This document shows positions 49,010 through 64,000 of a stretch of 64,000 nucleotides of DNA, piece by piece; positions within the stretch are counted from its first letter, which is position 1, and each line of letters opens with the position of its first letter. The DNA lies in NCBI RefSeq assembly GCF_964204645.1, contig NC_134030.1:20775110-20839109 (forward strand), written 5' to 3'. The stretch comes from Tubulanus polymorphus. Lineage: Eukaryota > Nemertea > Palaeonemertea > Tubulaniformes > Tubulanidae. A program made the position numbers and the translations under genes. The notes beneath the pieces are model-generated. The model was not told the DNA's origin. It saw only the letters and a list, made by a program, of their open reading frames with translations, and did not search any database.

Positions 49010-50465
49010 CGTAATTAAATATAATCTTCGTATTATACACAAGTGCTGCCACCTATACAAAAACTTGCGGTCGTCACCAAAAAAAAAAAAAAAAAAAAAA
49101 TCAAAACCAAAATAAACGCGGCAGTGAGCAACAACGATGCGATTCCGGGACGCGCCGAGCCCGCGATTCACATTTCCGTGGCAACAACAAACAGACACAA
49201 TTATCATAATCGAACGCGCGTGCATACCACGTACGAGTACATAAATTATGTAAATCAGTATAATTCGCATTAACGACGCCTCATTATAATAATAATAATC
49301 ATAATATCAATAATTATAATAATAATTTACATTTTTCCCCCCTGTTTGTTTAAAAAGCACCGATGCCCGACGACAACTTTTTACGCGAGTCATCGACCCC
49401 TCCGTTATTTTTTTTCTCGCTAAGATAATTAATATTATTTCTTCTTCAATTTCAATAAAAACGACTTTCATTAATAATCTTTTAACTCTTTTTTTTTACT
49501 AATTCATTAATTTAAACACACGCGCAGTATATACGCAGTAGTAGTAGTAGTAATAGCATATATTCACATATCACAAAATTCGGTCCAATCCGAGATGAAC
49601 GTTTTCGTTCGTTCGTTTCGTCATCTCGACCTCACACGAGTTAAAAAAAAAACAAAACAAACAAAACCCGGCGAAATTATCGTCTGGCGCCCGGTTTTAA
49701 TTCGTTTTTTGCGTCGTATGTTTATTTTCTTCGTAATAAATATCCGAGTATCATCTGAACCGCGCGCGACTCCTCGGCTGAACGCGACGATTTCTCCCGA
49801 GCCTGTCTCGCGACGGCGTCTCCGCGCACCCGCGTAAAAAAAAAAAAAAAACTCGACACAATTAACAAACGCATGATATATAAAACTTTTTCGCCATCTT
49901 GAAAACTCGGCACACGCGTAACTCCACCGAGTGCGCACGTCGTACTTTACGACATCATTTTCGACTATGACTCAATAATTCCGGCGTCGTCGTCAGCGTC
50001 GCGTGTCTACCGTCGAATCGCGATCACTTCTTAAAAACCTGACATCGTTAAAAATTTCCGGTCACGTCGTTAATTCCGCACGGCGTCGCATTTGATTCCG
50101 CTCCGGCGATTCCGCATTCAACTCCGCGGTTGTATTTCCGAGCTGCGGTTGTTTATTCCGACGCGCGATCGCTTAAAATCCGAATAAATCCTCACGCCGC
50201 GAGTCGCCGAATCTAAAATCTTCCGGCGCCGCCATCGCGATATCGGCGCCGTCGCGAGCGCCGCAAAAACGTACGCGTCCGCAAGATTTAGTTTTAGAAT
50301 CACCAGAACTTCGACGGGTAGAGAGGTAGGGGGCGTCTCTCGCGTATTCCTGTAGTCCCGAAACCCGTAGTTCCGATAACAGTTCGCTTTAAGTGATTAC
50401 GCGCCCCCCCCCCCCCGCGAGCGAGTTCATGCTCAAATTTTTTTCGCTTCGTAAAATCGTTTAAT
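49010..50465. other. Region downstream of GSK3, possibly distal 3'UTR
   Basis: Homopolymer-rich with A runs at 49079-49100 and 49837-49852, (AAT)n near 49285 and a C run at 50405. 49980-50300 has many CG pairs. Whether it belongs to a long GSK3 3'UTR cannot be told. Confidence 0.35.
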
Positions 50466-50466
50466 T

Positions 50467-50472
50467 TTTATT
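50467..50472 (-). terminator. Candidate polyadenylation signal of GSK3
   Basis: AATAAA on the minus strand 43 nt after the TGA. Distal sites are also likely, given the family's usually long 3'UTRs. Confidence 0.4.
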
Positions 50473-50514
50473 CTCTATAAATAAGTTGTTTTTTTTTCCG
50501 CGTTCGCGTGGCTC

Positions 50515-57088
<6,574 letters not shown>

Positions 57089-57212
57089 CTACAAAAAAAA
57101 AAAAAAATTGCAAAAATCTTAAAAACTTAAGAAAATGTGATCAAATTTTTTTTTGCGACTAGACTGTTAGATATCAAGCGATAGGGCAAAAATACGTGTT
57201 ACAAGAAATGCA

Positions 57213-57508
57213 TTAACCCTTTCAGCGCATCTACACCGCAGTGCGGTGTACGAATCAGTGATGAATTTTGCTAGTACACTGCACTGCGGTGTATTGATTT
57301 AATTAGTAATTACTTATTATCTATCTTGAAAGATGGCAGCACCTGTCAAACATAGTGAAATATTAGTAACTAATGATACACCGCGCTGCTGTGTAGACGC
57401 ACTATAGTGGTATTCCCGTTATTTAACACACTAGGGTGGAATTTTTCAGAATTTTCAAATTATCTTCAGCACTATAGAGTATTAATTAGTCAGCACTGAA
57501 AGGGTTAA
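57213..57508. mobile_element. piggyBac-like MITE, 296 bp, upstream GSK3 intron
   Basis: Same length and nearly the same sequence as 55003-55298, with TTAA at both ends and different flanks, so this is an independent insertion. Confidence 0.85.
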
Positions 57509-57514
57509 ACGCAT

Positions 57515-57990
57515 CTCAAAAATCAGTTTCCTGAGTTAAATCTCAATTGAAGGCGATTATATTCTCTGAACATTCGATGATTCCAGTAGTGATGATCATA
57601 ATTAAACCGCAGTACAGATCGATTAACCCTCCCCGCTCCGACCACCATACCAGAGATGTAGATAGAGGCTTTAATTCGAATAATATCGATGAGTATTCTC
57701 GCGAGGTTGACCGTTATATCGACACCCGGCTCGAGGTACAGACATCTCTTATGTCGATACCCTCTCCCCTCGCGGTGACACTAACGGCATTTTATACAAC
57801 GTAGAACCTTTCATTCCTTAGTTCATCAATCAGATATCAATTACAGGACACTGAGGGAGAGAGAGACTATTGATATAAAGTGATTGCCTCTGACCGGTTC
57901 AGCCACGTACAGTGCAGTCTACTAACACTGACCTCAACTAGCAGCACACACCAACCACCGAGTGTAACATCTGTCCTAGTTCAACTCTAG
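57515..57990. other. Gene-free stretch (probably GSK3 intron)
   Basis: No repeat or exon was recognised. Confidence 0.35.
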
Positions 57991-57997
57991 AAAGTCT

Positions 57998-58583
57998 GGG
58001 GCCGGTTGCAGAGTCATGACTTAAACTTAAGACCAACTTGACGTCTAAGACGAACTTAGTTCTAAAGCCAATCTAACAACTTAAGACCAGTCTTAAGATT
58101 TAAGACCACTTTGGGACGTAAGTTCCGACTATAGAACTGGGCCCTGGTTTCAAAATATAGTTGCATAGCCATGGCTTAGACTTAACACCAATTCAAGACC
58201 AGCTTAGTTCTATAACCAATCTAACAACTTAAGACCAGTCTTAATATTCAAGACCATTTTTGGACTTAAGTCTCAACTAAGGAACCGGCCCCTGGGGCCG
58301 GTTGCACGGTCACGGCTTTAACTTAAGACCAGTCTAAGACCAACTTAGTTCTATAGCCAATCTAACAACTTATTAAGACCAGTCTTAAGATTTAAGAGCA
58401 CTTAAGGAGTTAAGTCACGACTGCACAACTGGCCCCTGGGGCCGGTTGCATAGTCATGGCTTAGACTTAATCTAAGACCAATCTAAGACTATCTTAGTTC
58501 TATAGCTAATCTAACCAGCTTAAGACCAATCTTAAGATTTAAGACCACTTTTGAACTTAAGTCTAGACTATGGAACCGGTCCT
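57998..58583. mobile_element. Four head-to-tail GGGGCCGGTTGCA MITE copies
   Basis: Units of about 146 bp each begin GGGGCCGGTTGCA and end GGAACCGGCCCCTGG or similar. The interior has GACCAACTTAGTTCTATAGC and AACAACTTAAGACCAGTCTT. Adjacent ends are shared. Confidence 0.85.
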
Positions 58584-59094
58584 CTGGTAAGTGACTGCAC
58601 CCTGTTGATATAGACCAGTCTCAAATTCAAACCGGGTTGAATTGATAATAACCTACGTCGCAATTCAGGTAATTAAGGGAAAGACTAATTAATAGCGACG
58701 AGTTGGGACAGCGGAAAAAAGTAAGGCAATGAAGGCGGGACATAGCAGAGATGATTCAGTCAGCGCTGGATGCTGCAAACTGTTGCTGCAACGGTTTATC
58801 ATCATCTCAATATATAAAACTAGAAAAAATCAATACGAGAAAATTCCACCAGTCATCGCAGCGATATACGTACGAACGAACGTACATGAACGTACGTGCT
58901 GTACTGGTGCTATCCAGCTTCATCTCTCTCCTCTCTTCTCTCTCTCCTTATTCTTAACTCAGTGAATGATTCATTCGCGCAAAATTAACTTCGCAAAAAA
59001 ATATCAAGCTTCGATCGGATTATGGAAATGCATATATTGCTAAACCGACGAGTCCTCGGTCCCAGGACCCTTACACTGTATAACGGTACCATAG

Positions 59095-60045
59095 ATATTG
59101 ACCGTAGAACCAAAATGAGCTTAAACTGGACTTAAGTTTAGGTAGGCTTATTAACTCTTAAGTTGTTAGATTGGTTATAGAACCAAAATGAGCTTAGACA
59201 GGTCTTAAGTTGTCAGAGTGGTTCTAGAACTAAAGTGAGCTTAGACTGGTCTTAAGTTGTTAGATCGGTTATAGAACCAAAATGAGCTAGACTGGTCTTA
59301 AGTTGTTATATTGGTTATAGAACCAAAAATGAGCTAGACTGGTCTTAAGTTGTTAGATTGGTTATAGAACCAGAATGAGCTAGACTGGTCTTAAGTTGTT
59401 AGATTGGTTATAGAACCAAAATGAGCTTAGACTGGTCTTAAGTTGTTATATTGGTTATAAAACTAAAATGAGCTAGACTGGTCTTAAGTTGTTAGATTGG
59501 TTATAGAACCAAAATGAGCTAGACTGGTCTTAAGTTATTAGATTGGTTATAGAATCAAAATGAGCTTCGGCTGGTCTTAAATCTAGATAGGCTTATTTAA
59601 TCAAAATGGGCTTAAGACTGGTCTTTAGTTGTTAGATTGGCTATAGAATTAAAATGAGTTAAGACTGATCTTAAGTTTAGATTTAAGCTAATATAATCAC
59701 AATGAGCTTAGACTGGTCTTGAGTTGTTACATTGGATATAGAACCATGAGTTTAAACTGGTTTTAAGCTGTTAGAATGGCTATACAATCAAAATAAGCTT
59801 AGACTGGTTTTAAATTGTTAAATTGGTTATAGAACCAAAATGAGCTTAGACTGGTCTTAAGTTGATAGATTGGTTATAGAACCAAAATGAGCTTAGACTG
59901 GTCTTAAGTTGTTAGATTGGTTATAGAACCAAAATGAGCTTAGACTGGTCTTAAGTTGTAAGTTTGGCTATCGAACCAAAATTAACTTATGACTGGTCAG
60001 AAGTTATCACATTGGATTTAAGTAGAACCAAAATGAGCTTAGTAG
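59095..60045. repeat. Tandem array of about 47 bp derived from the MITE core
   Basis: About 20 units of GGTTATAGAACCAAAATGAG plus CTTAGACTGGTCTTAAGTTG. The sequence is the reverse complement of the interior of the 57998-58583 elements. Confidence 0.9.
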
Positions 60046-60049
60046 ACTG

Positions 60050-60720
60050 GCTTTACAGAGAAACCACAGAGGCACTCCATTACACAAGATCTGGATTTTT
60101 CTTGCCATATCAAATTCTATTTTCAAAAATACCAATGCAAAATCTGGATTCAGCAGGCAATACTCATAAATAGTTCATTGCGCCGTAAACAATTCTTGCT
60201 CACATTGAACCCGAAACGTATCGCTCTAATCAAACGGAGACCTGAATTCAGCACGAGGAATAATATCAAACCGGCGAACTTTGACCGCGACCTAGAATTT
60301 GATTCCTGTTCGGGGCAGCGATGATGAAATTATAAGCTTTCCGCGATCACCAGCGCTTCATATTTCTAACTAACTAAGTTTGCGAGTAGAAAAACGCGAT
60401 AAAATCTCCAAAATATACGAATCGAAAATTCTACTATAGTAACAATTTTTCGTCGCCGATATCGGAAATTATCTTATCACGACTTCATGGTATGGCACTA
60501 CGACTTGTGAACGCATTTCTTTCATAATGCAGAACAATGACCTCCTCGCACGAGTCGTGTATCATCGTCCGATGATAACGTGATTTCGTCCGTCAATTTA
60601 CACCGTTCTGGAAAAGACGGCTGCTATTATCGGGGACGAAAACGGCCCATATCGAAAAAATCGGAAAATATTCCGAATTAAGAGCCGCTTTTCGAATCAG
60701 GCGCCGTATTGGTTTCTCCG
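60050..60720. other. Gene-free stretch
   Basis: No exon was recognised. It could contain GSK3 5' sequence, which cannot be shown. Confidence 0.35.
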
Positions 60721-60730
60721 CCAAAAACCG

Positions 60731-60802
60731 TCTTAAGGAGCACTCCTAACTATGGAGCGCTCCGATGTTAAGGAGCACTCCTTACTACGGAGCGCTCCGA
60801 TG
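60731..60802. repeat. Duplicated palindrome pair
   Basis: TTAAGGAGCACTCCTxACTA and GGAGCGCTCCGATG, repeated twice in 72 bp. Each GGAGCxCTCC is itself palindromic. Confidence 0.7.
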
Positions 60803-60829
60803 TGAAATTCGATCCAGAAATTGAACATC

Positions 60830-61365
60830 GACAGCCATTTCGCGTAGATGGCTGCCCTTATGGATCCCCCTATGACATCACGAAACAAGTCTACTGGGGA
60901 TTTGAAATATTTCTAGAAAAGATGACTGGCTCTATAAATCCCCCTATGACATCACAAAGTTGAAAATCCACAGCTATTTCGCATAGATGGCTGCCCTTAT
61001 GGATCCCCCTATGACATCACGAAACAAGTCTACTGGGGATTTGAAATATTTCTAGAAAAGATGACTGGCTCTATAAATCCCCCTATGACATCACAAAATT
61101 GAAAATCCACAGCCATTTCGCGTAGATGGCTGCCCTTATGGATCCCCCTATGACATCACGAAACAAGTCTACTGGGGATTTGAAATATTTCTAGAAAAGA
61201 TGACTGGCTCTATAAATCCCCCTATGACATCACAAAATTGAAAATCCACAGCCATTTCGCGTAGATGGCTGCCCTTATGGATCCCCGCTTTGACAACAGT
61301 CTACTAGGGATTTGATATATCTCTAGAAAAGATGACCGCCTCCATAAATCCCCCTATGACATCAT
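60830..61365. repeat. 138-bp minisatellite, about four copies
   Basis: Units with GGCTGCCCTTATGGATCCCC, CTATGACATCACGAAACAAG and TATTTCTAGAAAAGATGACT. The second half repeats CCCCTATGACATCAC. Confidence 0.9.
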
Positions 61366-61369
61366 CAAA

Positions 61370-62050
61370 TTAGTAAGAAAGCGACATCTATGCGGTTAAT
61401 AATTATACATCGAAAACACCACATGCTACAATCACTCCTCGCATGCCAGAGCTAAAGAGAGCCTGAGTAAGAAATTAGTACGAAAATCAAATCAAAATAA
61501 TAAAACTACGACATCGGTGCAGGCTACGCGGGTTAGAGAGAAAACAAGTTAAAAAACAGATCCGAAATAAAAACGATTAATTATCTACGATGTACAGTGT
61601 AAAAAGAATAAAACTTTGTCGCGATATATACTAAAACGACTTCAAATTTCTTCAGATACAATTTAAGAAAATCGAAAAGAAATTGAATTCTTACGAAAAA
61701 CATTAAATTCGAAATTTAAAAAAAAAAATTATCATCAGATTCTTCATACATTTGAAATGAAATGATTTCTTCAAAGAAAATACATACAAAAAATCGTCCG
61801 AAAATAATTTCGACGGGAATTTTTTTCGTCGCACTTTGATTCGTCCGATCAATTGAATATTCGCGAATAAATACGAGCCCCGAAAAAAAAAAAACGTAAT
61901 AATTACGAAACAATCCAACGAAAGAATATTTTCCCCCAGATTTTTTTTCTCGTAAAAGCAATACGATGATCTAGCGTTAAAATGAACGTGACGTAAATAA
62001 ATGAATAACAATGCTACTGCACACTTCGACTATAATTCTAAATACACTGC
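61370..62050. other. Gene-free AT-rich stretch
   Basis: Homopolymer runs only. Confidence 0.35.
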
Positions 62051-62056
62051 ACATAC

Positions 62057-62063
62057 CTGACAT
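62057..62063 (-). CDS. GSK3: Candidate 7-nt first coding exon of GSK3
   Basis: ATGTCAG|GTATGT on the minus strand ends in phase 1, exactly as needed for the exon at 57088. The join reads [11 protein letters not shown] and gives a 386-aa protein. This is weak evidence, because such short matches arise by chance. The true N-terminal exon may lie outside the window. Confidence 0.2.
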
Positions 62064-62359
62064 GTTTTACTTCACAGTTTTTTGTGTTTTGTTTGTGTTT
62101 TTTTTGTGTTTTAGTTTTGTTTTTTTACGGAAGACCCAATTTACAAACCTGCAGAGACAAACACAAGCAGAGATGAAGACAAAAAAAAAAAACGTTAAAA
62201 ATTCAACCGCAAATTTTGATTTCAATATTTCAGCTAGTTCTTTTTTTAAGCAAGAAATACGTGCATTTTTGTCAGCTACAAGGTCGGCCAGGGTTATTAC
62301 AGACCAGGGAATCCAAAATTGCCGGATGTTGGTAGAGCCCGGACCAAAAATCTCCTGGA

Positions 62360-62775
62360 TTTAAATTATAAGAACCTCAGTGAGGGCTGTTTCTTATCAA
62401 GAGGTTTCTCGTGCCACTCGTCACCAGCAAGAACAACAAGACACCAAAAATTCAAATTCCCTGATTAAATTATAAGATATCCTCAGTGAGGGCTGTTTCT
62501 TATCGAGAGGTTTCCTCAGTGAGGGCTGTTTCTTATCGAGAGGTTCCTTTTGCCACTCGTCACCAGCAAGAACAACAAGACACCAAAAATTCAAATTCCC
62601 TGATTAAATTATAAGATATCCTCAGTGGAGGCTGTTTCTTATAAACAGGTTCCTTGTGCCACTCGTCACCAGCAAGAACAAGACACCAAAAATTCAAATT
62701 CCCTGATTGAATTATAAGATATCCTCAGTGAGGGCTGTTTCTTATCAAGAGGTTCCTTGTGCCATTCATCCCCAG
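62360..62775. repeat. Tandem repeat of about 110-150 bp, about four copies
   Basis: AAGATATCCTCAGTGAGGGC, TGTTTCTTATCGAGAGGTTC, GCCACTCGTCACCAGCAAGA and AATTCAAATTCCCTGATT recur with one partial unit. Related single copy at 52470. Confidence 0.85.
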
Positions 62776-62779
62776 CAAA

Positions 62780-63400
62780 CATCTGTGCATCTTGATTTAC
62801 CGGTGAAAAATATATCTTGAATTCCCTAATTTTCCTTTTTATATGCAAAAACCCTGCACTATGTACCCGTAGATGAGGGCCAATATCCGTGCTTTGCAAC
62901 TCATGAGGGTAAAGATCCTCGATATGAAGGTTGGTACCCCAAACCTCAAATAGCAGGTTTCAATTGATGAACGTTTACCAATTCCCGAAAAACTCTTCAC
63001 CGGTCGTTTTTTTTCCCCAGGTTTACGCTATCCCAGAATAGGTAGAGCGTATATTCAGGTCGAAGGGAACACGCGAAGAGAGGTGCAAAAAGCGAAACCG
63101 GTCTAGTCTTCAGGAGAGTCCAAACTGGTATCATATGATTTAGTTCTCTGGGAATCTAGAAATGATATTTTTCTACGTAAATCAACTGCAGCTAAGGTGT
63201 TAGCTCCATGTACAGACAGAATACCAGACTACCTGATATTTCTAATTTCACAAAAAAAATCAGAGAAATTTGACGTCGAAAGTTGGCGTTTTAAAAATGC
63301 AGATTTCCAGATCATATCAATATCTCTGCGAGAAGCAGAGCTCTAGTACGGGGCAGAGACAATTCGGAAATAGCAAGTAGTCAGGTCTGCATGTAGCGAC
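62780..63400. other. Gene-free stretch
   Basis: Nothing recognised. Confidence 0.35.
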
Positions 63401-63424
63401 TACTGAACTGCAGTATGAAGGCGG

Positions 63425-63590
63425 GTAGCTGAGAAGAGACAGGTCAGGGACAGCACCAGCTGAGAAGAGACAGGTCAGGGACAGCACCAGGGAGGGGAGG
63501 CCAGTCAGGGAGAACACCAGGGGGGGAGGCCAGTCAGGGAGAGAACCAGCTGAGAGACCGGTCAGGGAGAGCACCAGGGAGGGAACATCC
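63425..63590. repeat. GC-rich minisatellite of about 36 bp
   Basis: GAGACAGGTCAGGGACAGCACCAG and GGAGGCCAGTCAGGGAGAAC variants, about five copies. Confidence 0.8.
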
Positions 63591-63925
63591 TCCCCCGGCA
63601 GGGATTCGAACCTAATGGCATCGAGATTGCCACGGCACGAAACCCTGCCATAATCGACCGTGTGCGCAGATACATGCGCAGTTCAGATGATGTGATTTTT
63701 AGCCAATCAGAAATCCCGTTTTATTTTAACCCGGGTTTTCCCATTTATAGTTCTTCCTTGAAATTCGCCTCAACGATTATACGAGCAATCTGATTGGTGC
63801 CGCCAGTTTTCGTTCAGAAAGCTACGCATGTTCCTGGGCACACGGTCTACTGATGCAGGGGTTCGTGCCGTGCCTAAGTGTAGCGATGCCATCAGGTTTG
63901 AGTCTCTGCAGAGGGAGGATGGGGA
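63585..63925. mobile_element. Foldback element with tRNA-like arms, about 340 bp
   Basis: CGGCAGGGATTCGAACCTAA on the left and GCCATCAGGTTTGAGTCTCTG on the right are inverted. GGCACGAAACCCTGCCA and GGGGTTCGTGCCGTGCC continue the arms. Same family as 28678 and 48300. Confidence 0.65.
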
Positions 63926-64000
63926 GGGAAGGTCGGTCAAGTAGGACAAGGTTTGCGCTATAGCCTAGACAATCTTTTATGCTAGGCAGGATGCGGCAAC

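Noticed and set aside
62011-62364. 117-aa plus-strand ORF
   Set aside because: It starts in homopolymer T/A sequence and ends in the 62360 repeat; low complexity with no domain.

Overview
Eukaryotic, probably lophotrochozoan (mollusc, annelid or brachiopod-like) nuclear DNA. The evidence is short exons with GT-AG introns, TATA boxes, AATAAA signals, a GRL101-type LDLa/LRR receptor, an IRF DNA-binding domain, a GSK3 kinase gene, and a very heavy load of MITEs, tRNA-derived repeats and minisatellites. Nothing in the sequence fixes the species or phylum.

Layout. (1) 1-21,450 holds a cluster of small secreted Tyr-rich proteins. Four minus-strand genes (A 164-664, B 10734-11679, C 15206-16527, D 20389-20930) share one leader cassette: TATA box, non-coding first exon and a 58-nt signal-peptide exon ending in phase 1. 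Each then uses a different repetitive body exon. B and D also have a downstream phase-2 exon (9970-10147, 19657-19882) encoding a Lys/Tyr/Gly/His-rich tail, matched by an in-frame internal donor in the body exon. A plus-strand gene at 13967-14519 encodes a 63-aa Gly/Arg/Tyr peptide. Most of these exons lack an ATG and would be missed by ORF calling. (2) Inside this cluster lies a three-exon plus-strand receptor gene (2729-9179, 1951 aa: CUB, C-type lectin, LDLa, LRR, 7TM). (3) 23833-27203, minus: an interferon regulatory factor whose DNA-binding domain follows about 680 residues of extra N-terminal sequence. (4) 33304-40946, minus: a 2165-aa multi-C2H2 zinc-finger protein with an acidic repeat region and a likely uORF-bearing first exon at about 41783-41795. 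(5) 50515-57088, minus: eight coding exons of GSK3, essentially the whole kinase; the N-terminal exon is unresolved, with a 7-nt candidate at 62057-62063.

Repeats fill the rest. There are 109-bp, 77-bp and two unrelated 71-bp minisatellite families, several at three to five places; a TTAA-flanked piggyBac-like MITE present twice at the same length in GSK3 introns; foldback MITEs with CAGTTCCACAG ends; a GGGGCCGGTTGCA MITE family whose core has apparently grown into a 0.95-kb tandem array; foldback elements whose arms carry a tRNA B-box-like motif; and long (TA)n tracts.

The secreted cluster is the most distinctive part: a fixed promoter plus signal-peptide module joined to varied Tyr-rich bodies, with visible duplication, deletion and recombination junctions. 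Such proteins could be extracellular structural, adhesive or shell/cuticle matrix material; that role is inferred from composition only. The receptor, IRF, zinc-finger and GSK3 genes look like ordinary single genes with no evident functional link to the cluster.
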